Positions 31,739 to 39,995 of a stretch of DNA of 48,459 nt are shown here, piece after piece. Every line of letters begins with the position of its first letter. The stretch's first letter is position 1. The notes under the pieces are model-generated. The model had not been told where the DNA came from. It saw only the letters and a program-made list of their open reading frames with translations, and searched no databases. Source of the stretch: an uncultured Bacteroides sp. (GTDB lineage Bacteria > Bacteroidota > Bacteroidia > Bacteroidales > Bacteroidaceae); the NCBI GenBank assembly GCA_900553185.1, contig USCT01000014.1, positions 1 through 48,459 on the forward strand, given 5' to 3'. The translations under genes were made by a program, and so were the position numbers.

Positions 31739-33904
31739 TCAGCGGACGATTGTCATTTCGTCGATCAGGTGCTTGGCGCCGGCGTACTTGTCGATGACGA
31801 AGAGGATGTAGCGGATGTCTACACAGGCCGCGCGTTGCAACTGGGGATTGTAGGCGATGTCGCCGGTGAGTCCTTCGTAGTTGCGGTCGAATCCGGTACC
31901 GATAAGCTCGCCTTTGCCGTTGAAGACCGGTGAACCGGAATTACCGCCGGTGTTGTCGGTAGCGGTGGCAAAGCAGACCGGCATCCGGCCGTCGGGCATG
32001 GCGTACGGTCCGAAGTCCTTCTTCTCGTACAGTTCCTTCAGCTTGGCAGGTACTACGAACTCCGGATTTTCCGGATCTTCCTTTTCCATGACTCCTTTCA
32101 GGGTGGTGTAGTACAGGTATTCCTTGCCGTCGGCCGGTTCGTAGGAACCGATTTTTCCGTACGTGAGGCGCAGGGTAGAGTTAGCGTCCGGATAGATGGC
32201 TTCTCCGTTCTTCTGCTTCAGGGCCAGCATACCGGCTACCCAGGTTTTGTGCGCACGGTTGTAGGCGTTGGTTTCCGCCTTCATGGCTTCACCGGTAGCC
32301 TTGTAACCTTCGTCCACGGATTGCGCGTATTGCACCATCAGGTCCTTCTCCAGGGCGTCGGCGGTCGGGTTGTTCAGGAAGGATTCCAGGGCTTCGGCGT
32401 TGCGGAAAATGGAACGGTCGAAACAGGCGTCGATGAAGGCGTCGGTATCTCCACCGAACTCCTGGTCGATGGTCTGGAAAATGCTGATGCGCTGGGCCGA
32501 CGGAATCAGGCGGGCGTATACGGCCAGCAGGGCTTTCGATACCTTCCGGTCGACGGCCGGGCTATAATCCTTGTTGAAATATTTCGTTCCGGCTTCCTTC
32601 AGGTCGGCTACCGCTTCCTTTATTTCTTTTTCCTTGCCGCTCTTCAGGGCCTCGAGCAAGGCTCCGGTGTCAGGAATCTTCGAGAATTCGGTACCCAGCA
32701 TCAAGGCTTCGTAGATGGCCTGCTGGTGATAGACGGCGTCGCGGCGTTTGGCCACGATGGAGCGGATGGTCTCGTAGGCCTGCTGGTAGGTGTCGTTGCC
32801 GGTTTCCTTGCCGTAAGCCAGCAGGGCTTCCTGTTGTGCCTTCTTCTTGTCGAGCACTTTCAGGCGGACAAGTCCCTCGTTCATGCCGATGGCGTTCTTC
32901 CAGTAGTTGGCCGATGAAGCGTACTTGGCGGCGTACTGGATGCGTGTCCTGGCATCCTTGGCCATTTCTTCGCCCATTACTTTCAGACGGACGCCGCGCA
33001 CGGTGTCGCGCATGAAGTTGGTGGTCTGCATCCGTTCTTCCACCTCGTCGCTGATCATGTACCGCCAGTTTCGTCCGGGGAATCCCATGACGAACGTGAA
33101 ATCGCCTTCCTTCACACCGTTCAGGTTGATGGGGATGTGGCGTTTCACCTTCAGCGGCGTGTTGAGGGTGCTATAGGTGGCCGGTTTTCCGTCGGGAGCG
33201 GCATAGATGCGGAACATCGAGAAGTCGCCGCAATGACGGGGCCACATCCAGTTGTCGGTATCGGCTCCGAACTTACCGATGGAAGAGGGGGGAGCGCCCA
33301 CCATGCGGATGTCCTTGTATACGGTCTTCACGAAGAGGTAGTATTTGTTGGCTCCGTAGAAAGGCTTCAGTTCGAGGGTATGAAACTCGTCGGTCTTGAT
33401 TTTTTCCTTTTTGGCGAATCGTGCGGCCACCTTCTCCAGATAAGACGGAGAGAGGTAGTTCAGTCCTTCGGGATCCTTGTCCTTCTTGAGCTGTTCCTGT
33501 ACGTAGTCGGTCACGTCCAGAATCCGGTCGATGTAGGTGATGGTCAGTCCTTCGCACGGAAGTTCCTGGTCGCGTGTCATGGCCCAGAATCCGTCGGTCA
33601 GGTAATCGTGTTCCACCGAGCTGTGCTGCTGGATGTATCCGTAGCCGCAATGGTGGTTGGTCAGTACCAGGCCTTCGGCCGAGATGACCTCGCCGGTACA
33701 TCCGCCTCCGAAGTGTACCACCGCGTCTTTCAGGCTGACGCCTTCGGGGCTGTATACGTCGTCTATGCTCAGGTCGAGGCCCATTTCCTGCATCACCGCG
33801 GCGTTCTGCTTCTTCAGGTCGGTCAGCATCCACATTCCTTCGTCGGCGAATCCGGTGAGTGCGCATGCGGCAAACAGGGTAGTCAAAAAGGTTTTTTTCA
33901 TCAT
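31739..33904 (-). CDS. dpp11: S46 dipeptidyl-peptidase, DPP11-type (Asp/Glu-specific)
   Basis: 721 residues, secreted: signal KKTFLTTLFAACALTGFA before DEGMW. Catalytic His lies in LTNHHCGYG (about 85), Asp in GADTDNWMWPRHCGDFSMFRIYA, Ser in GGNSGSP (about 656). Eighteen residues after that Ser is Arg (GTGFDRNYEG), matching position 673 of Porphyromonas DPP11, where Arg sets preference for acidic P1 residues. It works in the periplasm, releasing dipeptides for amino acid supply. The open frame reaches 34111 but the promoter at 33945-33975 and the family's usual signal put the start at ATG 33904 (33901 also possible). A 22-bp palindromic array lies directly upstream of the promoter. Paralogue of the next gene. 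Confidence 0.92.
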   Translation of the reverse strand: MMKKTFLTTLFAACALTGFADEGMWMLTDLKKQNAAVMQEMGLDLSIDDVYSPEGVSLKDAVVHFGGGCTGEVISAEGLVLTNHHCGYGYIQQHSSVEHDYLTDGFWAMTRDQELPCEGLTITYIDRILDVTDYVQEQLKKDKDPEGLNYLSPSYLEKVAARFAKKEKIKTDEFHTLELKPFYGANKYYLFVKTVYKDIRMVGAPPSSIGKFGADTDNWMWPRHCGDFSMFRIYAAPDGKPATYSTLNTPLKVKRHIPINLNGVKEGDFTFVMGFPGRNWRYMISDEVEERMQTTNFMRDTVRGVRLKVMGEEMAKDARTRIQYAAKYASSANYWKNAIGMNEGLVRLKVLDKKKAQQEALLAYGKETGNDTYQQAYETIRSIVAKRRDAVYHQQAIYEALMLGTEFSKIPDTGALLEALKSGKEKEIKEAVADLKEAGTKYFNKDYSPAVDRKVSKALLAVYARLIPSAQRISIFQTIDQEFGGDTDAFIDACFDRSIFRNAEALESFLNNPTADALEKDLMVQYAQSVDEGYKATGEAMKAETNAYNRAHKTWVAGMLALKQKNGEAIYPDANSTLRLTYGKIGSYEPADGKEYLYYTTLKGVMEKEDPENPEFVVPAKLKELYEKKDFGPYAMPDGRMPVCFATATDNTGGNSGSPVFNGKGELIGTGFDRNYEGLTGDIAYNPQLQRAACVDIRYILFVIDKYAGAKHLIDEMTIVR

Positions 33905-33944
33905 GTTTCTAGGTTTTTGAGGTGATTTTTCACTTAATTTCAGG

Positions 33945-33975
33945 CAAAAATAGCAAAAAAACGGACTGAATGCAA
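33945..33975 (-). promoter_or_regulatory. Promoter of the DPP11 gene
   Basis: On the minus strand TTG (33975-33973), 20-base spacer, TATTTTTG (33952-33945). So DPP11 has its own promoter apart from DPP7. The palindromic array ends about 18 bases upstream of the -33. Confidence 0.7.
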
Positions 33976-33992
33976 CCTTGCCGGAGGCATAC

Positions 33993-34089
33993 TTTCCGAA
34001 AACGAACGTTCGTATGAAGCAAAAGATGCGTTTGTCTGGTGTGAAACGAACGTTTGTCCGGAGTGAAACGAACGTTCGTATCCGGGCGT
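33993..34089 (-). repeat. 22-bp-period palindromic array upstream of DPP11 (array B)
   Basis: Four 12-mers in exact 22-bp steps at 34002-34013, 34024-34035, 34046-34057 and 34068-34079. The outer two are the perfect palindrome ACGAACGTTCGT, the third is ACGAACGTTTGT (plus strand), the second is degenerate. Linkers between them resemble CCGGAGTGAA and CTGGTGTGAA. On the minus strand the promoter-proximal unit is ACGAACGTTCGTTTTCGGAA, identical to the last unit of array A. The array sits between the DPP7 terminator and the DPP11 promoter and does not encode protein. Confidence 0.85.
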
Positions 34090-34109
34090 TTGATCCGGAC
34101 CGAAAGAAC

Positions 34110-34143
34110 AAGCCCCTGCCGGCACGGATACCGACAGGGGCTT
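34110..34143 (-). terminator. DPP7 terminator
   Basis: AAGCCCCTG (34110-34118) pairs with CAGGGGCTT (34135-34143), with an inner CGG/CCG extension; on the minus strand it is followed by GTTCTTT. It lies 30 bases after the DPP7 stop and upstream of array B. Confidence 0.7.
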
Positions 34144-34174
34144 GCGAGCAAGTTTTCCTGAAAGAAACGGGAAG

Positions 34175-36337
34175 TTATTCTACGATTGTCATTTCGTCGA
34201 TCAGGTTTTTGCAACCGCCGAATTTCTCGACGATGAACAACACGTAACGGATATCTACGGCGATGCAACGTTGCAGGTTGTTGTCGAAGTTGATGTCACC
34301 GCTCAGTGATTCCCAGTTGCCGTCGAATGCGGCGCCGATCAGCTCACCGTTTCCGTTCATGACCGGAGAACCGGAGTTGCCGCCGGTGATGTCGTTGGTA
34401 GTCAGGAAGCAGGTAGGCATTTCACCGTTCGGCAAGGCATAGCGTCCGTAGTCTTTTGCCTGATACAGCTCTTTCAGCTTGGCCGGAACCACGAATTCCG
34501 GATTGTTCGGGTCTTCTTTTTCCATGACACCTTTCAGGGTGGTGTAATATTTATAATGTACACCGTCCTTCGGATCGTATGATTTTACGTTTCCGTATGT
34601 CAGACGGATGGTGAAGTTGGCGTCCGGAGCCTTTGGAGTCGGCGCATACATCTCGCACAATCCGCGTACGTAAGTCTTGTGAAGCAGGTTGATGTCGCCT
34701 CTGGCTTCGTCCAGCTTGTCGGCCATGGCCTTGGCGGTTTTGGCCTTGGCGGCAGAGTACTGTACCATCAGGTCGTTGTCGATGGCCTCTACGGTCGGGT
34801 TGGCGATGAAAGCGTCGAAGTTCTTTTCGTTGGCGAAGATGGTATTTTCATACAGGGCCTTGATGTAGGCATTGTAGTCGCCGTTGAATTTTTCCTTGAT
34901 GGTCTGGTAGAAGTCGGGCAATGCCTCGGCAGGTACCTTTTCGGCATATAGCGGGAGCAGGACGGTAGCTACCTTGCGGTCTACTTCGTGATCGTAATCC
35001 TTGTTGTGTACGTCGGCAAAGCGTTCCTTCAAGGTTTCGATGGCTTTGGCGATGTCTTTCTTCTTGTTTTTCTGAAGTGCTTCCTTCAGGTCGGCAAATG
35101 TCTTGTAGGCCGATTCGAACTCGATGCCGCGGAATACTTCGCCGAAGTAGGTAGCCTGGGTCTGCAACGGCATGACGCGTGCTACGTAATCGTTGATTTT
35201 CTGTACGACTCCCTGATAGTCGGCATGTTGTTTGGCCTTGGCGAAATTCAGAAAACGTTCTTCCTGTTCGGCTTTGGTCTCCAGCACCTTGTTGTCGATG
35301 ATGGCCTTGTTCATGCCGATGGAGTTTTTCCAGTAGTTGGAAGATCCGGCATACTTGCTGGCATACTGGATGCGTACCTTGTCGCTGGCGGCCATTTCCT
35401 TGCTCAGCACGTTCTGGCGGGCCTCACGTACCTGAATGCGCGGCGTATTGACGGCATCCATGCGGAGTTTCACTTCGCTTTCGGTCAGGTAGCGGCTGGT
35501 GCTTCCCGGGAATCCCATGATCATGGCGTAATCGCCTTCCTGGAGTCCTTTCAGGGAGATGGTCAGGAACTTCTTTACCTTGAGAGGTACATTGTCCTTA
35601 CTGTAGTCGGCCGGATTACCGTCCTTGTCGGCATAGATACGGAACATGGAGAAGTCGCAGGTATGGCGCGGCCACATCCAGTTGTCGGTTTCGCCGCCGA
35701 ACTTACCCAGTGATGAAGGGGGAGCGGCTACCATGCGCACGTCGCTATAAGTCTTGATGAAGAATACGTAGAAGCGGTTTCCTTCGTAGAACGGAAGTGC
35801 CTGTGCGCTGATACCCGGCGCTTTCTTCAGGTCGCTTTTCTTCAGGGTTTCGTCGGCTACCTTTTTCATATAAGGAGCGCCGAAAGAAGCGGCTTCGGTA
35901 ATTTTTCCCTTGCGGATGTCTTCGTTCACGCGGTCGGTCACATCGATGATGCGTTCCACGAAACGGAATTTCAATCCCGGAGTTGGCAATTCTTCCGCAT
36001 AGCTTTTTGCCCAGAATCCGTCGGTCAGGTAGTCGTGTTCTACCGAGCTGTGCTGCTGGATGGCACCGTAACCACAATGGTGGTTGGTCAGAATCAGTCC
36101 GTTCGGCGAGATGATTTCGCCGGTACATCCGCCTCCGAAGATACCTACGGCGTCTTTCAGGGTCAGTTTGTCCGGATTATAGATGTCTGCGATGTCCATT
36201 TTCAGACCTTGCGCCTTCATCCGGTCGGCCAGGTTCTGTTCCTGCATGAGCTGGAGCAGCCACATTCCTTCGTCGGCCTTGGCAGGCGAGAAGACGGCAC
36301 ATATCAGCGCCAGTGCGAGTACTTTCAGTTTTTTCAT
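34175..36337 (-). CDS. dpp7: S46 dipeptidyl-peptidase, DPP7-type
   Basis: 720 residues, secreted (signal MKKLKVLALALICAVFSPAKA). The catalytic triad motifs match its neighbour: LTNHHCGYG, GETDNWMWPRHTCDFSMFRIYA, and GGNSGSP with Ser655. At Ser+18 (residue 673) it has Gly (GAAFDGNWES), the DPP7 residue that favours hydrophobic P1 residues, unlike the Arg of the adjacent paralogue. Together the two would remove dipeptides with complementary specificity from peptides in the periplasm. It has its own promoter at 36405-36435 and terminator at 34110-34143, so it is a separate unit. The pair probably arose by tandem duplication. Confidence 0.93.
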   Translation of the reverse strand: MKKLKVLALALICAVFSPAKADEGMWLLQLMQEQNLADRMKAQGLKMDIADIYNPDKLTLKDAVGIFGGGCTGEIISPNGLILTNHHCGYGAIQQHSSVEHDYLTDGFWAKSYAEELPTPGLKFRFVERIIDVTDRVNEDIRKGKITEAASFGAPYMKKVADETLKKSDLKKAPGISAQALPFYEGNRFYVFFIKTYSDVRMVAAPPSSLGKFGGETDNWMWPRHTCDFSMFRIYADKDGNPADYSKDNVPLKVKKFLTISLKGLQEGDYAMIMGFPGSTSRYLTESEVKLRMDAVNTPRIQVREARQNVLSKEMAASDKVRIQYASKYAGSSNYWKNSIGMNKAIIDNKVLETKAEQEERFLNFAKAKQHADYQGVVQKINDYVARVMPLQTQATYFGEVFRGIEFESAYKTFADLKEALQKNKKKDIAKAIETLKERFADVHNKDYDHEVDRKVATVLLPLYAEKVPAEALPDFYQTIKEKFNGDYNAYIKALYENTIFANEKNFDAFIANPTVEAIDNDLMVQYSAAKAKTAKAMADKLDEARGDINLLHKTYVRGLCEMYAPTPKAPDANFTIRLTYGNVKSYDPKDGVHYKYYTTLKGVMEKEDPNNPEFVVPAKLKELYQAKDYGRYALPNGEMPTCFLTTNDITGGNSGSPVMNGNGELIGAAFDGNWESLSGDINFDNNLQRCIAVDIRYVLFIVEKFGGCKNLIDEMTIVE

Positions 36338-36404
36338 TGTCTTAGTGATTTATTAAAAATAATTGTTCTTCAGGTTTTTCGTAAGCCCTTTGCTTGTGAA
36401 GCGA

Positions 36405-36435
36405 CAAAGATAGTTACTTTTTGAGAATTTTACAA
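36405..36435 (-). promoter_or_regulatory. DPP7 promoter
   Basis: On the minus strand TTG (36435-36433), 20-base spacer, TATCTTTG (36412-36405). Leader of about 60 bases. Confidence 0.75.
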
Positions 36436-36639
36436 CATCCTTTTTCCATCGTATCGGGTACCGTATTTTTCTTATCGGGGGCGGAATGGGGCTCATTGGG
36501 TATAAAAAACGGGTATATACGAAAAAAATGTTTGCTTTTGAGTGGTTATTTGTTGAAAAAAGACTATATTTGGACAGTTATTACACGTCGTTAGTGGCCG
36601 GTTATCTGAAGAAAAGGCGATAAAGACCAAAAATAGACC
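36436..36639. other. Divergent intergenic region
   Basis: Between the DPP7 and DUF4925 promoters. It contains a second plus-strand -7 match TATATTTG at 36565-36572 without a well-placed -33. AAGACC and GGTCTT (about 36623 and 36659) form a loose inverted repeat overlapping the downstream promoter. No gene. Confidence 0.4.
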
Positions 36640-36670
36640 TTGACGGTTTGAAGAATAAGGTCTTATTTTG
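36640..36670 (+). promoter_or_regulatory. Probable promoter of the DUF4925 gene
   Basis: TTG (36640-36642), 21-base spacer, TATTTTG (36664-36670), one base shorter than consensus. A small GCATC/GATGC hairpin follows at 36670-36686. Confidence 0.45.
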
Positions 36671-36710
36671 CATCGATAACTGATGCGTATAACTAAACAT
36701 TTCTAGCTTT

Positions 36711-37931
36711 ATGAAGAAAAGATATTTGTTTTGCCTGATGGCAGGTTTGGCTTACGGAGGTTTCTTTACCTCTTGTAGTGACGATGATCCTCTTCAGGAT
36801 GAAGTCATTGAAAATCCGGATGACAACGGTTCCACTACGGATGAAGATGAAACGGTAGTTTGTCCGATAGCCGAGACCACATATACCGATGCCAGCGGAT
36901 TGGTGTTGACCTATAGCGGTGAGCCGGTGCTGGGAAAACAGGTCGTTTTTACTCCCGACGCCAATGACGGTTCGAAGGCTACGCTGACCATTTCCGGTGT
37001 GCTGGATCTTTCTTCCCTGGCAGGTATCATGAATACGCGTGAGGCGGCTTCGTCTACTCTGGCTGTTCCGGGCGTGATTCCAGGTCAGTTGACGACAACT
37101 CTGGCGGTGAATCTGACTATTTCGGGAAGTGAGGTCTCTTTCGAAGGTACTACCGAACAGGACGGCTGCACCATCGCATACAAAGGAACGGCTACGGGAA
37201 GTAGCATGGCGCTTGATCTGGACGTGACCATGCCGAACAATGAACTGACCGGTACTACATGGACGGTTAGTTCGGATACTGAAACGACTCCTGTTCATTT
37301 TGTATGGGAATCGGATAAGCAGCTTTCCATTATAGGAATGGATATGGCGGTCGGTGACATCATCAGTCTGGCACTGAGTTTGCCGTTGATTGGCGACCAG
37401 ACCGTAAGCGGAGCCTTGACACAGGTGTTCCATTCAGTTACTTTCGGTGCCGACGGTAACATTACGGCCGAATACAAGAAGAACATGACCGATACGGAAT
37501 GGGCGAAATCGCCGTTGAATATGGCCCAGTATACTGCCGATGCGGGTAACTTGCAACTCTATCTGAATTTGTCTCAGATCATTGCCAATGTTCAGAACTC
37601 ACGCTTGAGTCGTTCCACTACCGATCAGATTCTCGCAAATCTGATACCTAGCCTGCTTCCGATGCTTTCTACGGGAGTACCGATGAAGTATGCGATGTCT
37701 GCAGACAATCAGATGGTGGTTTATCTGGATACGGATGTCGTTCTTCCGATTATTCAGGCATTGGCTCCGATGTTCCAGGATGAGGCCTTCCTTCAGGAAA
37801 TCATGGATATGATAGCCGGCAATCCTACCATGGGAGCGATGGCCGGTATGATAACTCCGGTGTTGCAGCAATTGCCTGATGTGATAGCCGCAACGACCAA
37901 GATGGAAGTTGGAGTGAATTTTCAAAAGTAA
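36711..37931 (+). CDS. DUF4925-type lipoprotein
   Basis: 406 residues. Signal ends FFTSCSDDDP, a lipobox followed by acidic residues, so probably surface-displayed. After an Asp/Glu-rich linker (about 25-48) there are two strand-rich parts: about 55-165 (TTYTDASGLVLTYSGEPVLGKQV, ATLTISGVLDL, AVNLTISGSEVSFEGT) and about 175-250 (WTVSSDTETTPVHFVWES), then a more helical, Met- and Leu-rich end with several PxM motifs. The pattern fits DUF4925 of Bacteroides; function unknown. It faces the AraC-PCMD-barrel operon and ends at a terminator. Confidence 0.78.
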   Translation: MKKRYLFCLMAGLAYGGFFTSCSDDDPLQDEVIENPDDNGSTTDEDETVVCPIAETTYTDASGLVLTYSGEPVLGKQVVFTPDANDGSKATLTISGVLDLSSLAGIMNTREAASSTLAVPGVIPGQLTTTLAVNLTISGSEVSFEGTTEQDGCTIAYKGTATGSSMALDLDVTMPNNELTGTTWTVSSDTETTPVHFVWESDKQLSIIGMDMAVGDIISLALSLPLIGDQTVSGALTQVFHSVTFGADGNITAEYKKNMTDTEWAKSPLNMAQYTADAGNLQLYLNLSQIIANVQNSRLSRSTTDQILANLIPSLLPMLSTGVPMKYAMSADNQMVVYLDTDVVLPIIQALAPMFQDEAFLQEIMDMIAGNPTMGAMAGMITPVLQQLPDVIAATTKMEVGVNFQK

Positions 37932-38010
37932 AAAAACAAAAATAAATTAATAATTTCTAAGGCCTATCGGAAGATGTGATATCTTTTGAAGGCGATCATA
38001 CAATCATTGC

Positions 38011-38048
38011 GCCAGAGCAGAAGTGATTTCTCCTCTGGCGGTTTTTTT
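38011..38048 (+). terminator. Terminator of the DUF4925 gene
   Basis: GCCAGAG (38011-38017) pairs with CTCTGGC (38033-38039), followed by a run of T to 38048. Confidence 0.85.
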
Positions 38049-38050
38049 TA

Positions 38051-38836
38051 TCAGAAAGTATAGCCGAATCCCAGGTTCAGGTAGATGGGGTACATGGCGA
38101 ACGTAATGGTCTGGAAGTCTTTTTCGAACAAGTCGTTCAAGCCCCAGGTGAGGTGTGCGTATACCTTCAGATGTTTGTAGGCTTTCCAGTCGGCTCCTGC
38201 CTGTATGCCCCATTGGAACTTGCGTTCGTGTTCGCTAAAGTCGTAGGTGGCTATGGCTCCGTCGGTAAAATTGATTTTATCGCCGGTAGGATTACCTTCG
38301 CGCAGGTAGCCTTCGTATACATTGCCGGTGAATGTTCCGTCCAGCAGGTAAGAGAAGTATGGTCCCGCGTGCAGGTTCCATCGGGGAGTTGCTTTCCAGC
38401 TGGCCAGTATCGGAAGGGTGAGGTAAGTGTTTTGTACTTGTGTCCGTACGCCTCCTGTCCAGTTTCCTTTCAGGCGGTTTCCGTCTCCTCCGATAATCTC
38501 CATGCCGTAGTTCTTTACGGTGGCTTTGGTCGTCATGTTCTTGTTTTCAAAACGGATACCGGTGGTGATGCCCCAGTTCCGTCGGGCTCCTGTCCATTTG
38601 GTGACTTCCGCTCCGAGTTGTACGGCCAGGGTGGGATTGTATCCGTCTATGCTTCGTATTTCTACCGGAAGCGGCAGGGGAGAGAATCCTCCGATGCTGA
38701 ATCCGGCTTTCAGGCTGTATTCCCATCCGTTTTCTCTGGCTTGCTTCAGCATTGAAGTTTGGTTTTGTTGTGCCTGGCTGCCGATGGCGGTCGAGGCCAG
38801 CACCATACAGGCTATCCATTTCTTTTTCATAGGCAT
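38051..38836 (-). CDS. Outer-membrane beta-barrel protein (porin family)
   Basis: 261 residues. Signal KKKWIACMVLASTAIGSQAQ; ATG at 38830 is as likely as 38836. The mature protein alternates strands ending in aromatic residues (WEYSLKAGFSIGG, RRNWGITTGIRFENKN, TYLTLPILASWKATPRWNLHAGPYFSYLLDG, FQWGIQAGADWKAYKHLKVYAHLTWGL) and ends LGFGYTF with a C-terminal Phe, the usual barrel-assembly signal. An 8- or 10-strand barrel of the OmpW/porin type is likely; its cargo or ligand is not known. Third gene of an operon, 9 bases after the PCMD lipoprotein. Confidence 0.85.
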   Translation of the reverse strand: MPMKKKWIACMVLASTAIGSQAQQNQTSMLKQARENGWEYSLKAGFSIGGFSPLPLPVEIRSIDGYNPTLAVQLGAEVTKWTGARRNWGITTGIRFENKNMTTKATVKNYGMEIIGGDGNRLKGNWTGGVRTQVQNTYLTLPILASWKATPRWNLHAGPYFSYLLDGTFTGNVYEGYLREGNPTGDKINFTDGAIATYDFSEHERKFQWGIQAGADWKAYKHLKVYAHLTWGLNDLFEKDFQTITFAMYPIYLNLGFGYTF

Positions 38837-38845
38837 TCGTAAGGG

Positions 38846-39982
38846 TTATTCATAAATGATGCTCACTTCGTCTATCCAGAGGGTGCTTCCCGGCGCTCCT
38901 TCGAAGGTAGCTCCGTCCTTGCTGGATGATATGACGATGGAAAGGTTATAGTCGCCGGCATTCAACCGGTCCAGGTCTACGGTTTTCTGATAACGGTCGT
39001 AGTCGAAGGTCAGTTCGAACGCTTGCCAGGCCCCGTGTACCTGTGTACCGTTAAACCGGGCCAGGGCTACCAGGTTGGAATGTACATAATTCTGTCCCGG
39101 TAGCGTACCGTCCAGCATGACCGACTGGCCGTCTTCGTCCTTGTTTTCGTAGAAGATGGCGTAGATGTCGAACTTGTCTACCTGATTGGTATATGCGCCG
39201 TCGGTATAAAACTGTTCTCCCGGGGTATATTTGTAATATCCTTTCAGCTTCAGGGGTTTGTGGTAGAAGGTTGTACCCAGTTTCGTAGCCTTCAACGGAT
39301 TGCTGAGCGCGTCGGCAAGGTTGAATTGTCCGATAAACAGGTTTCCGGCGGCGATGGGCATGCCTACCATGGCTCCCAGACTTCCGGTGGTCCGTGTCAC
39401 CAGTTTGGCACATTTTCCCGAGAATCCGGATTCTTCCAGCGTTGTAGGATATTCGGAAGCCTTGGCGTTGCTTACGGCAAGCCGGAATCCGGCATTTCCG
39501 CTTGCCCAGGTGAGTTCTTCTTCACCGGAGGTTTCGTAGAATACATAGTAGCTGTTTTCCATCCGTGTGGTTTCAAAATGGAAGGTAGTAGGAATTTCCT
39601 TGACCTTTTCTTCTTCGATACTGATGGAATAGGTACGTTGCCATTGTCCGTCTTCGGAGGTGACGGTATAGCGTACGGGTGAGGTGAAATCCTGAACGCT
39701 TCCGCTTTCGGGCTTGATGGTCGCTCCCGGAGTGAGGGTAAAGACGGGAGCCAGTTGCGAACAATCCGTTCCTTTTTTCACTTCGATGTAAATGGGGTAG
39801 GCGTCCAGGGATTCGTCGTAAGATACATTTACATCGATCGTGTCCTGTACGAGGACGTTTCCCGGCAATGTGCAGCTCGTGATGTCCGCTTCGGCATTGG
39901 GAGCCTCTTCGCGGATGCAGGAAACGTTCATGATTCCTGTCAGAAGAAGAGCGTATAGCAAAAATTTATAATTTGTCATCAT
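38846..39982 (-). CDS. PCMD-domain lipoprotein
   Basis: 378 residues. Signal NYKFLLYALLLTGIMNVSC is a lipobox (Cys at about 22), followed by REEAPNAEAD. An Ig-like N-terminal domain (about 35-122, with FTLTPGATIKPESGSVQDF, VRYTVTSEDGQWQRTYSISI) precedes a larger jelly-roll-like PCMD (putative carbohydrate metabolism) domain (about 130-378, with SGKCAKLVTRTTGS, LKATKLGTTFYHKPLKLKGYYKY, DGATFEGAPGSTLWIDEVSIIYE). Such domains may bind glycans, but this is family inference. It is between the AraC regulator (13-base gap) and the beta-barrel, so the three should be made together, probably a small envelope system. Confidence 0.85.
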   Translation of the reverse strand: MMTNYKFLLYALLLTGIMNVSCIREEAPNAEADITSCTLPGNVLVQDTIDVNVSYDESLDAYPIYIEVKKGTDCSQLAPVFTLTPGATIKPESGSVQDFTSPVRYTVTSEDGQWQRTYSISIEEEKVKEIPTTFHFETTRMENSYYVFYETSGEEELTWASGNAGFRLAVSNAKASEYPTTLEESGFSGKCAKLVTRTTGSLGAMVGMPIAAGNLFIGQFNLADALSNPLKATKLGTTFYHKPLKLKGYYKYTPGEQFYTDGAYTNQVDKFDIYAIFYENKDEDGQSVMLDGTLPGQNYVHSNLVALARFNGTQVHGAWQAFELTFDYDRYQKTVDLDRLNAGDYNLSIVISSSKDGATFEGAPGSTLWIDEVSIIYE

Positions 39983-39995
39983 GGTATTGGGGGGA

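Noticed and set aside
33993..34089. CRISPR array or coding repeat
   Set aside because: The 12-bp core with 10-bp similar linkers gives no unique spacers, and the 22-bp period shifts frame.
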